NCBI GenBank assembly: GCA_900230115.1
Contig: LT907983.1
Coordinates: 4,510,774-4,574,773 of the forward strand
From: Spirosomataceae bacterium TFI 002
Lineage (GTDB): Bacteria > Bacteroidota > Bacteroidia > Cytophagales > Spirosomataceae
Direction: 5' to 3'
Length of the DNA: 64,000 bases
The notes below the pieces were generated by a model. The model worked only from the letters and a program-made list of their open reading frames with translations. It made no database searches and was not told the origin of the DNA. Below, piece by piece: positions 54,340-62,221 of this stretch. A program made the translations under genes and the position numbers. Every line of letters begins with the position of its first letter. The first letter of the stretch is position 1.

Positions 54340-55893
54340 CTAATTTTTAATCAGCCTCCTTATTTCTTGATAAGGGCCATTCTGGAAACGAAGAAAATAG
54401 GAGCCATGATTCCAGTTTGAGGTATTTAGAACTAATTCATGAGAACCCGGTTTTAATTCCTTATCCAACGGACGGTCTATTAATCTTCCTTGTAAATCGA
54501 AAACTTGAATCATATTGTGTCCACCTTCACTTTGGAACGCCACCTTTGTTTGATTAACAAATGGATTGGGATAATTGGAAATCCTCTTTGAAGGTTGCTC
54601 CGGTTGGGTGGAGGTAATGGTTTGGCACACATTTGCCTTTACGAGAGGTAATTCTTGGAAGTTCTTAAGTAATACCTCATCCAAGGTTGACTGATCAGTA
54701 CAAAACCAGCCAGAGAGAATAGAAGCATAAACCGACCTGAAATCATATTGCATTGGTAGGTTATCTCTTGTACCAACATTGCTTGGTATGTCGGGACTGT
54801 GTCCTAAAACTACAGAATTTACATTTTCGCCAAAAGTAAAAACTGGGGCCGAAGTGCCATGATCCGTTCCATTAGACCCATTTGCTTTTATTCTTCTACC
54901 AAACTCCGAATAAGTGAAGCCCATTACTCTTTCGCTCACTTGCAGTTGTTTCAAATCACGCATAAAAGCACCAATACTTAGAGAAACAGTCTCCAATAGG
55001 TTGGCATGTAAACCAGTAGCAGTATTGCCAGTGTTGGTTTGATTGGCATGTGTGTCAAAACCACCGAAATTCACATAGTAAATTTTAGTTTTTAGCCCTC
55101 CTGCTACTAATCTCGCAACTACTTGCAGTTGTTGTGCGAGGCTATTATCTGGATAATCTACTTTGTTTTGTGCCTTGGCGTTTGCTTCTACTATTCTTTT
55201 AGAATAACTATTTGTTTGTAAGCTAGTTTGGTTGATAAAGTCGAGATGTTCACCACTGTAAGAGTTGGGGTAGGATGCATTCTTGTCCGCCAAAAGTTCG
55301 ATGTCATTTTCAGGATTACTTACAGCCATTCCCATTGAGAATATTGGTCCTTGTAAGGCAGTTGTCACTATTGAGCCCACTTGAATCGCCAATGGGTCTG
55401 GCTCTTCGTTATTTGGGTATCCACTCGGAAAGGAGGGGTTTTTAGATGCTAAATACCTCCCTAGCCATCCATTTGATATGAATTTGTCCGAATCGGTAGA
55501 TGTGTTCCAAATATCTGTTGCTCTAAAATGAGAGAAATTAGGATTTGGATATCCTACTCCTTGGATAAGTCCTGCTTTCCCATTCAAAAAGAGGTCATGA
55601 ATGTCGTCCATAGCTGGATGCAAACCTAGATTTTCATTTTGTTCGATTCTCAGTAGTTTGCTTTCGGCAATATAGATGTTTGGGCGTGCTGCTTGGTATT
55701 TATTAAATATATCAATGGGGACGACTGTGTTGAGTCCGTCATTTCCTCCATTGAGCTGCACTACAACCAAAACCTTGTCTGTGAGCATGGTAGATTCATA
55801 GGTCCGCCCAAAAGCTTTAATTGACAATCCACCCAAAAGTGAGGGTAAGAAAACGCCATTAAGTCCAGTTTTGAGAAATGATCTTCTTTTCAT
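54340..55893 (-). CDS. DUF1501 secreted protein with T9SS type-A C-terminal signal
   Basis: A 517-residue protein with a twin-arginine-like start (MKRRSFLKTGLNGVF). The DUF1501 core has VLVVVQLNGGNDGLNTVVPID, GVGYPNPNFSHFRATDIW, NFGGFDTHANQTN and FTYSEFGRRIKANGSNGTDHG, a sulfatase-like/alkaline phosphatase-like fold with metal ligands visible. The end has a type-A sorting domain (ISNYPNPFVNQTKV, IQVFDLQGRLID, GSYFLRFQNGPYQEIRRLIKN), so it is carried by T9SS. It follows DUF1800 by 3 bases; the two are a common pair. Confidence 0.9.
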   Translation of the reverse strand: MKRRSFLKTGLNGVFLPSLLGGLSIKAFGRTYESTMLTDKVLVVVQLNGGNDGLNTVVPIDIFNKYQAARPNIYIAESKLLRIEQNENLGLHPAMDDIHDLFLNGKAGLIQGVGYPNPNFSHFRATDIWNTSTDSDKFISNGWLGRYLASKNPSFPSGYPNNEEPDPLAIQVGSIVTTALQGPIFSMGMAVSNPENDIELLADKNASYPNSYSGEHLDFINQTSLQTNSYSKRIVEANAKAQNKVDYPDNSLAQQLQVVARLVAGGLKTKIYYVNFGGFDTHANQTNTGNTATGLHANLLETVSLSIGAFMRDLKQLQVSERVMGFTYSEFGRRIKANGSNGTDHGTSAPVFTFGENVNSVVLGHSPDIPSNVGTRDNLPMQYDFRSVYASILSGWFCTDQSTLDEVLLKNFQELPLVKANVCQTITSTQPEQPSKRISNYPNPFVNQTKVAFQSEGGHNMIQVFDLQGRLIDRPLDKELKPGSHELVLNTSNWNHGSYFLRFQNGPYQEIRRLIKN

Positions 55894-55896
55894 GAT

Positions 55897-57483
55897 TTAG
55901 CAAAGATGATATTCAGGCAATTGAGCCAAATGGTTGAATAACTTTTTAAGCTTTCTTTCTACTGTTAAGTAGTATGTCTGATTTGTTGGGTTGTTAATCA
56001 TTTTATCCCACTGGTCAGTCCAAACTGATTTGTCGTCCTTCCCATCAGATAATATATCTTTTAAAATTGATGCCTTTGTGGTGTCGTTTGGCTTAACGGT
56101 ATAAATCAGTTCGAATAAGTAACCTAAAAAGTCATCTGGGGATGATACATTTTTTATTTTACTGGCAAAAGCAACATGATCTATTTTAAGTCTTTGTGAG
56201 TTGTTTGCAAATCCATTGTAAGCCAACAGTTGCTGAATAAATGCTGTTCTTTCCGCAAGTGTGGCAGAGTTTATCCATATTTTGTAGAAACTAGGTTCTT
56301 GATAATATGCTGCCCAGCCAGATACATTTGGCGTGTCTCCAACTTGCTGTTGCATTCTGGATGCTCTATTGAAAACTTGATTGAAGACTGCGTACTTCTC
56401 TTTTATGGAGTCTGGGCCCTTGGCTTCAAAAGCTTTTAAAGTTCCAACAACGTATTCAACTGGGCTTTTGATCATAGAGCCATGAAACTTTGGGTCTAAA
56501 AAATGCTCACTTTTGAAAAGTGATTCATACACTGGTTTAAGTTCGTAATTGTTGTCTCTAAGGGTTTTAGCTAATGGCTTAATTATACCATTTTCAACAC
56601 CTTCTCCTATATCAGAATGAACGAAATAGCGATACAGGTTTCTACAAATATGCTCGCTAACCTGATCTTTTGCCAATATCATTTCAATAAGCTCATCTAA
56701 CTCCTGTTCTCCTCCACTTCCCGATTTGCCCGTAATAACCTTGTTTCCGTAGAATGTAGTAAAGGTTTTATCACTCGTATCATGCCGGTTGGGTACGAAA
56801 GTGTATTTTAAATCCCAACTTTGAGCATTCCTGATAACAACATATCCCGTTAAAACTTTGGCAGCTTGCTGCACATCTTCTTCTGTATATCTGTTTTCAT
56901 ATTCCTTCCCAATCGTAAATAACTCTTGAAGCTCTCTTGCGTAGTTTTCATCTGGTGCTCCAACTTTATTGTCAACAGTATTCAAGTAAATAAGCATTGC
57001 TGGAGTTAGCGTAATTTCTTTCAACATCGTTTTGAAATTCCCAAATGCATTTTTCCTTAAAACCTCGTAATATAAAAAACCATACCTGGCGTCATTATAG
57101 ATATTAAGTTCAGTTGCGAAATGATTGTGCCAAAACAAAAACATTTTCTCTCTAGCACTTGGCTCTTCAACCATTCGCATGAGCATCCAATTTCTAAATG
57201 AGATTTTCCTACGATAAGTTAAATCTCCGTCATATGCAGAAGAAACCCAGCTTTCGCCAAAACCTACTCCTGATGAGTCTTTTTCGCCTACATTAGAGTA
57301 GTCATTTAGAGGTGCGTCATAGGCATCGTTTCCGGCAAGTAGGTTGTCAATCGTTTTTTCAAAACCATTCTTTACGCTGTTATCCAAAGTTGTAAAGTCA
57401 GCACCGAAACCAAGTCTATTCAGTACATGCTTCGCATGGTTGTGTTCCCATTTTCCATTGTACTTGGTTAGCGTATTGGGCAT
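55897..57483 (-). CDS. DUF1800 domain-containing protein
   Basis: A 528-residue protein of the DUF1800 family: HVLNRLGFGA, NWMLMRMVEEPSAREKMFLFWHNHFAT, NVDNKVG-like YLNTVDNKVGAPDENYARELQELFTIG, TEEDVQQAAKVLTGY, HICRNLYRYFVHSD and TPNVSGWAAYYQEP. The paired DUF1501 protein follows at 3 bases. No standard signal peptide is obvious at the chosen start. Function unknown; secreted roles in protein or glycan surface layers have been suggested for such pairs. Confidence 0.88.
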   Translation of the reverse strand: MPNTLTKYNGKWEHNHAKHVLNRLGFGADFTTLDNSVKNGFEKTIDNLLAGNDAYDAPLNDYSNVGEKDSSGVGFGESWVSSAYDGDLTYRRKISFRNWMLMRMVEEPSAREKMFLFWHNHFATELNIYNDARYGFLYYEVLRKNAFGNFKTMLKEITLTPAMLIYLNTVDNKVGAPDENYARELQELFTIGKEYENRYTEEDVQQAAKVLTGYVVIRNAQSWDLKYTFVPNRHDTSDKTFTTFYGNKVITGKSGSGGEQELDELIEMILAKDQVSEHICRNLYRYFVHSDIGEGVENGIIKPLAKTLRDNNYELKPVYESLFKSEHFLDPKFHGSMIKSPVEYVVGTLKAFEAKGPDSIKEKYAVFNQVFNRASRMQQQVGDTPNVSGWAAYYQEPSFYKIWINSATLAERTAFIQQLLAYNGFANNSQRLKIDHVAFASKIKNVSSPDDFLGYLFELIYTVKPNDTTKASILKDILSDGKDDKSVWTDQWDKMINNPTNQTYYLTVERKLKKLFNHLAQLPEYHLC

Positions 57484-57536
57484 AAAGATTGAACTTGGAA
57501 GGTTTAGACAGATTTTAGACTAATGGTTTAGTATTT

Positions 57537-58196
57537 CTATTCAAAAAACAGACCATTTAAGTAATCTTGATAAGGTTTTAGAGTAATACAATCTTCTATT
57601 ACTTGTTCAACGATATTATTGGAGCATAATTGATTATCGGTATAACTAGTTGTAAAGAATAGCTCTTTATACCTCAAAAGTTCAATTTCAGGATGGTCGA
57701 TGTCGTAGCCTTTGGGTTTAGTCTTTAGCTTTTCACCATGAATCTCATTGAATTTGTTTTTAAACTTTGGATCAAAGATAATTGATTTGAGATCGTTGGG
57801 ATTGTAATCTATTTCTTGTCGAAACTTGGCAAGATTCTCTGGCGATGGCTGCCACATTCCTGCTCCAAGAAAAGATTGGTTTGGACTGATCTGAAGATAG
57901 AAATCAACGAGGCCACTCGAACGCCCTCCTGGGCCAAAACCTGCAGCAAAGTAATTTTTGTACGGTCTTTTATCTTTTGAAAACCTAACATCACGGTATA
58001 TCCTAAGCAAACATTTCTTTATTTCGGTATGAAGAAGGTTGGGTTGTATCTGTTTTAGCCCATCTAAAACATTACTCGCGAATGCTGTAAAGTCGGCCAG
58101 TGCAATTTCATAGTCCTCTTTATGGTCTTGAAACCATTCTCGGTTATTATTTTGGTCTAAATCCTTTAAAAAATCTAAGGTCTTCTGTTGAAGCAT
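57537..58196 (-). CDS. DUF2461 domain-containing protein
   Basis: A 219-residue cytosolic protein from the ATG at 58196; a longer frame adding 33 residues reaches back over the divergent trpS start and is rejected. Motifs: FLKDLDQNNNREWFQDHKEDYEIA, IYRDVRFSKDKRPYKNYFAAGFGPGG, DFYLQISPNQSFLGAGMWQPSPENLAKFRQEI and GYDIDHPEIELLRYKELFF. Family function is unknown. It is 54 bases from trpS. Confidence 0.88.
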   Translation of the reverse strand: MLQQKTLDFLKDLDQNNNREWFQDHKEDYEIALADFTAFASNVLDGLKQIQPNLLHTEIKKCLLRIYRDVRFSKDKRPYKNYFAAGFGPGGRSSGLVDFYLQISPNQSFLGAGMWQPSPENLAKFRQEIDYNPNDLKSIIFDPKFKNKFNEIHGEKLKTKPKGYDIDHPEIELLRYKELFFTTSYTDNQLCSNNIVEQVIEDCITLKPYQDYLNGLFFE

Positions 58197-58215
58197 TATT
58201 TTATCTCTAATTTTG
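58188..58215 (+). promoter_or_regulatory. Candidate promoter for trpS
   Basis: TAATTTTG (58208-58215) fits TAnnTTTG, with TTG at 58188-58190 as a -33 element 17 bases upstream. It lies partly in the 5' end of the divergent DUF2461 gene, 35 bases before the trpS ATG. Confidence 0.5.
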
Positions 58216-58250
58216 AGTTCAGAAATAAAATTAAGGTAATTCGATAAGAA

Positions 58251-59225
58251 ATGGCAAGAATCCTCACTGGAATACAGGCAAGTGGTAAACCACATTTAGG
58301 AAATATATTAGGGGCAATAGAGCCGGCAGTAAAGTTGTCGCAAACAGAAGGCAATGAAAGTTTTCTGTTTATTGCTGATTTACACAGTATGACGACTATC
58401 AAAGATGCTCAGCTCATGAAACAGAACACTTATGCTGTTGCCGCTTCTTGGCTTGCTATGGGCTTTGATGCCGATAAGCATTATTTCTACCGTCAATCAC
58501 GTTTAGCGGGATATCACACAGAGCTTATGTGGTATCTCAATTGCTTAACACCGTTTCCAATGCTTGCAAATGCCCACTCATTCAAAGATAAGTCTGATAA
58601 ACTTGCAGACGTGAATGCCGGTTTATTTACTTATCCAGTTTTGCAAGCTGCCGATATCGTATTGTATCAAGCGGATAGTGTTCCTGTGGGTAAAGATCAA
58701 AAACAGCACTTGGAGATGTCTAAGGATATTGCAGGAGCTTTTAATAGAACCTATGGAGAGGTGTTCAAATTACCTGAATCCATTATTGACGAATCTGTCA
58801 TGGTAATTCCAGGAATTGACGGTCAAAAAATGTCTAAGTCTTATGGTAACTATATCGATGTCTTTTTGCCAGAAAAAGAGTTGTATAAGGTAGTTAAAAA
58901 GATAGTAACTGATACCAAGGGCTTAGAAGAGCCCAAAGATCCAGATTCCTGTAACGTTTTTACTTTATTCTCTTTAGTAGCTAGTCCAGAGCAAATTGCC
59001 GAGATGAGGAAAAACTATATCAATGGTGGTTACGGTTACGGACATGCCAAGAAAGAGCTTTTTGACGTGCTATGGAGTAAGTTTGCCAAGCAAAGGGAAA
59101 TTTTTACGTCATACATGAATGATTTACCTTCTTTGGAAGCAAAGCTTGTGAATGGTGAAAGACGTGCTGAAGAAATAGCAAAAGCTACCATGAAAGAAGT
59201 GAGAACGGTCCTAGGCTTTATCTAA
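58251..59225 (+). CDS. trpS: Tryptophan-tRNA ligase
   Basis: A 324-residue class I aminoacyl-tRNA synthetase that charges tRNA-Trp. HIGH-type motif PHLGN (residues 14-18) and KMSKSYGN (about 193) are intact, with GIQASGKPH at the start. Standard bacterial length. It is followed at once (1 base) by the PAP2 phosphatase gene, so they share a transcript. Confidence 0.96.
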   Translation: MARILTGIQASGKPHLGNILGAIEPAVKLSQTEGNESFLFIADLHSMTTIKDAQLMKQNTYAVAASWLAMGFDADKHYFYRQSRLAGYHTELMWYLNCLTPFPMLANAHSFKDKSDKLADVNAGLFTYPVLQAADIVLYQADSVPVGKDQKQHLEMSKDIAGAFNRTYGEVFKLPESIIDESVMVIPGIDGQKMSKSYGNYIDVFLPEKELYKVVKKIVTDTKGLEEPKDPDSCNVFTLFSLVASPEQIAEMRKNYINGGYGYGHAKKELFDVLWSKFAKQREIFTSYMNDLPSLEAKLVNGERRAEEIAKATMKEVRTVLGFI

Positions 59226-59226
59226 A

Positions 59227-59790
59227 TTGGAAACCATCCTACAGCTTGATTCTGAATTGTTTCAATGGTTGAACGCTATGCATCGACCATGGCTGGATGG
59301 CGTCATGATTTTTATTACCAATCGACATTCTTGGATTCCGCTATATATTATAATCATTGGCCTTATACTGTATAAGTCGTGGTGGAAGCTTGGCTTGTTC
59401 CAAATTGTATTGATTATTGCTGCAGTAGGCTTGGCTGACTTTATAACTTCTGGCATCATGAAGCCTTTTTTTGAACGTCCACGGCCTTGTCATGAAGATG
59501 GATTAGCACAATTGGTTTATGTACCAAATGGATGTGGAGGTGCATATGGTTTTGCTTCCTCTCATGCAGCTAATTCTTTCGCTTTGGCAACTATGCTCTA
59601 TTTGCTTTTTGTAAAATCAATAGGTAAAAAAGCAGCATTGTTTTTTTTGTGGGCGGGAGTTGTTTCCTATTCTAGAGTGTACGTAGGTGTACATTATCCA
59701 TTGGATATTATTGTAGGGGCGATTGTGGGTGTTGGGTGTGGGTCGACCTTATTTTTTCTAAATATTAAAGTTTTAAAGATGCTATCTTAA
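59227..59790 (+). CDS. PAP2 family membrane phosphatase
   Basis: A 187-residue inner-membrane acid phosphatase. Motifs of the family: KPFFERPRPC (about 78-87), YGFASSHAANS (about 108-118) and SRVYVGVHYPLD (about 150-161), with His residues in the second and third acting in catalysis. Five or six helices. The start is TTG at 59227 directly after trpS. Likely acts on undecaprenyl pyrophosphate or phosphatidic acid-type lipids in the periplasmic leaflet; substrate is inferred. Confidence 0.9.
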   Translation: METILQLDSELFQWLNAMHRPWLDGVMIFITNRHSWIPLYIIIIGLILYKSWWKLGLFQIVLIIAAVGLADFITSGIMKPFFERPRPCHEDGLAQLVYVPNGCGGAYGFASSHAANSFALATMLYLLFVKSIGKKAALFFLWAGVVSYSRVYVGVHYPLDIIVGAIVGVGCGSTLFFLNIKVLKMLS

Positions 59791-59893
59791 TCTTTCTTAT
59801 ACTCCTAGCTTGTAAGAAGGCTTTCCCTTTTTGCAAATGATGCTTTTAACCATAATTAAATTGATACTATAGGGTAATAAATAGGTAGTTTAA
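59791..59893. other. Short intergenic stretch after the PAP2 gene
   Basis: No gene or convincing terminator is seen. It separates the plus-strand PAP2 gene from the convergent hidden frame at 59894. Confidence 0.4.
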
Positions 59894-60210
59894 CTATTTG
59901 AATGAATCGAGATTGAACGTATATGCCTTTAGTGGAAGATTGTTGGCCGCAATAAGTAGAACCTTCCGTTTAGATTTTCCCAATGAAATAACTCTTGTGT
60001 TTTTTATTGCTCCTTTTAAAAACAAACTAGTTTTGCTTGGCACATACCTTCTTTTTTTTAACTTTTTAAAGTAGTAGGGATTTGTAACCTCTTTAACTAT
60101 TGGAAAAGGAAGCTTTAAAAAATATTGAGTGTGGGTATTTATAACTTTACCTTTAATATATTCATTCTTTGTTCTAGAAATTGGTAAAGCTATTTCTAAA
60201 CCTGTTTTTT
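59894..60210 (-). other. Start-less open frame continuing the APS-kinase-like gene, probable frameshifted tail
   Basis: On the minus strand an uninterrupted frame of 103 codons runs from the A6 tract in the APS-kinase-like gene (T6 on the plus strand, 60205-60210) to a TAG at 59894-59896. It has no ATG; the first GTG would leave only about 50 residues. It reads like real protein, with basic stretches (YYFKKLKKRRYVPSKTS) and an end AYTFNLDSFK. One extra A in the tract would join it to the kinase as one protein of about 278 residues. Sequencing error, a real mutation, or translational slippage are all possible. No known domain is recognised. Confidence 0.55.
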
Positions 60211-60729
60211 GAGGCAGTTTAATGAAAAAGCAAGAAGCGTTTCGCTTGTTTGCTTAATAGACGTTGTGTCTGTTTCAATTTTCAAATCATAGGTGCTTGG
60301 AATCTCAAAAGGGGAACTGATTCCAGTAAAGTTTTTGATTCTGTCAGGATTATCAGTTGGTAGTAGTGCCTTCTCGTAAAGGCCTTTTGGGTCTCTTTTG
60401 ATTAGAGTTTCTAAGCTACACTCAAAGTAAACGGTTCGAACATTCGCTACTAACCTATGCTGTTTCCTCACCTCTTCAAAGGGGTTGATTATGGATAATA
60501 TAGCAATGCAGTTATCTTTCGAAATTTTTTCGGCTATCGAAAACAACCTTGAAATATTCTCGATTCGATCATCAATTGAAAATCCTAAATCTCTTGAAAC
60601 TGTTTTTCTATAGACATCACCATCTACTATTTCAGCATTGTAACTGAGTTCAATAAGCTTTGATCTAAGCAGATTTGCATGCGTAGTTTTACCTGAACCT
60701 GATAATCCTGTAAATTGAAAAATATACAT
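60196..60729 (-). CDS. Adenylylsulfate kinase-like P-loop kinase
   Basis: A 177-residue kinase resembling CysC, which phosphorylates adenosine 5'-phosphosulfate to PAPS. Motifs: FTGLSGSGKTTHANLL (P-loop, about residues 6-20), IVDGDVYRKTVS, RIENISRLFSIAEKIS, SIINPFEEVRKQHR, and YFECSLETLIKRDPKGLYEKA. In this family the DGD and FISPF regions bind APS; the second reads IINPF here. There is no sulfate adenylyltransferase in the window, so it may use another substrate or serve a sulfotransferase pathway. The C-terminus is in doubt because the frame may continue (59894-60210). Confidence 0.8.
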   Translation of the reverse strand: MYIFQFTGLSGSGKTTHANLLRSKLIELSYNAEIVDGDVYRKTVSRDLGFSIDDRIENISRLFSIAEKISKDNCIAILSIINPFEEVRKQHRLVANVRTVYFECSLETLIKRDPKGLYEKALLPTDNPDRIKNFTGISSPFEIPSTYDLKIETDTTSIKQTSETLLAFSLNCLKKQV

Positions 60730-60847
60730 CCCTTTTAAAGAATTATAACGGTTACGTACTTTCTTATTGAAAGAATATCATTACCTGTGTCACAATGCGA
60801 TTTGCGATGAAACCTTTAAGTGTTCATTCGTATTTCTAAAATGTTAT

Positions 60848-61405
60848 TTAGAAATCATCACCAATTCCATCGTCAAAGTACCTGCTACTTGCAAAGTTGT
60901 CATCTTCTTCGGCTGGAGTGCCTTTGGCAGCTGCAAGTTTCTTAATTAGTATGATCTGAGCAGTGTGATAAATATCGTGTTGGATAATACCGTGAATTAG
61001 CGTGTAAAAGCTGTATTCGCTACCTGGTACGATCTCTTCTAAGAAATCATCATCTCTTTTGTTAAGCTCTTTGAGTAATTCATCTTGACTCAAGCTAAGC
61101 TCCATCAAAAGCGTTTCTAACTCGAAAGAGTCTACTTTAGGAGCACTTCCAAAATTCTTTTTCTCGTCGTCAATAATATATTTATTATCGCCTTGTAGTC
61201 TCTTTATTACAAAAAGCCTCCAGCTGGTCATGTGGTAGATAAGTTCAGCGATTGTATGAATCGTTGGAGCTTTATAACTAGCTTCTCTTGGAGTTAACCC
61301 TTTTGTTGCTTCTAATACTGATGGTCCATGCCATGCCCCTCCGTGAAACGAAGAGTTTAGCATATTTGCAATTCTATTTATGAGTTGATTTTCTTGTTCT
61401 GCCAT
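60848..61405 (-). CDS. DinB family protein
   Basis: A 185-residue four-helix-bundle protein. Features: NRIANMLNSSFHGGAWHGPSVLEATKGL, HTIAELIYHMTSWRLFVIKRL and IHGIIQHDIYHTAQIILIKKL, in which His residues in the first, second and last segments form the DinB metal site. Some relatives are bacillithiol S-transferases (BstA), but thiol use is not shown here. It is 15 bases after the related gene at 61421; the two may have arisen by duplication. Confidence 0.86.
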   Translation of the reverse strand: MAEQENQLINRIANMLNSSFHGGAWHGPSVLEATKGLTPREASYKAPTIHTIAELIYHMTSWRLFVIKRLQGDNKYIIDDEKKNFGSAPKVDSFELETLLMELSLSQDELLKELNKRDDDFLEEIVPGSEYSFYTLIHGIIQHDIYHTAQIILIKKLAAAKGTPAEEDDNFASSRYFDDGIGDDF

Positions 61406-61420
61406 TGTAGATAGTTGTAG

Positions 61421-61882
61421 TTATTCCCATAAAACCCATATCATTCCAAGATGATAAGTGTCGTGTTGGATCATTCCTGTTAATAATTTATAGTAGTCGT
61501 AATACTCTCCTGGGACTCTTTTTTGCAAAAGACTGTCATCCAATGTATCAAGTTTTTCTATGAGATCTTTTTGGGCTTGTTTTAGGTCCGCAATTAAGTT
61601 GTTCCAATTTTCTGCGGAGGTTTCTTGAGCTGTTCCCCAGTTTTGGTCTTCACCTTCTAGGTTATAGTGTATGTTGTCGTCTAATTTTTGAAGAATAAAT
61701 TTTCTCCAAGCGAGCAAATGAAAAATTAATTGGGCTATTGTCCTTTTAGAAAGTCCGTGTTTTTGATCAACAGCTTTTTTTGGTAAACTATTGATAATTT
61801 CCATCATGGATGGGCCGTGCCATGCATCTCCTCGAAAAACAGTTTCTAAATTTTCAGTAATTTTTTCTAATTCGTTTCGCAT
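61421..61882 (-). CDS. DinB family protein (paralogue of the next gene)
   Basis: A 153-residue DinB protein: NLETVFRGDAWHGPSMMEIINSLP, KRTIAQLIFHLLAWRKFILQKL and LTGMIQHDTYHLGMIWVLWE. The His ligands match those of the neighbour, and the two share DAWHGPS/GAWHGPS and IQHD-YH. It is shorter, lacking the acidic C-terminal tail of its neighbour. It is first in the pair. Function is unknown. Confidence 0.86.
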   Translation of the reverse strand: MRNELEKITENLETVFRGDAWHGPSMMEIINSLPKKAVDQKHGLSKRTIAQLIFHLLAWRKFILQKLDDNIHYNLEGEDQNWGTAQETSAENWNNLIADLKQAQKDLIEKLDTLDDSLLQKRVPGEYYDYYKLLTGMIQHDTYHLGMIWVLWE

Positions 61883-62221
61883 TCTTTGAAAGTAAAGCTT
61901 TTAAGGCTCGTTAAGACAAAGTTCTCATTTTTTATCAATTGATCAATTAGGATAGCGTTTTTTATTGTTGATTCTTTTGAAAGAAATTGTTTAATCAGTT
62001 TCTCACGAGATTATGTTGTGGGTTGAAATTAAAATGTTGCAGGTTGGGCTTTTCGGTAGACTTGGGGTATGAGTTGAAGGTTTTAAAAGTCGTAAAGGTA
62101 ATTGAGAATAAGAGAAAGTAAAGAGCTGGGTCCTTTGATCTTGTGACATTTAACTAATACCCCTAAAATGCAAAAAGGCCATCACTCCTACGAGAGACGG
62201 GCTTTTCTGAATAATTCAATT
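61883..62221. other. Intergenic region with a palindrome and a weak terminator
   Basis: No gene is visible in these 339 bases. A perfect 12-base palindrome (AATTGATCAATT, 61937-61948) lies 55 bases upstream of the DinB pair and could be an operator. Near 62171-62212 is the hairpin described separately. The middle is unremarkable. Confidence 0.5.
62171..62212 (-). terminator. Possible terminator of the surface-protein operon
   Basis: On the minus strand, AAAAGCCCGTC faces GATGGCCTTTTT (one mismatch, one G-U) around an inner CTCTCGTAGGAG stem, ending in a T run, just past the stop at 62222. Imperfect but well placed. Confidence 0.5.

Noticed and set aside
54340-57483. DUF1501/DUF1800 as a defence system
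   Set aside because: The proteins carry export signals and a T9SS domain, and no nuclease, helicase or NTPase is present.
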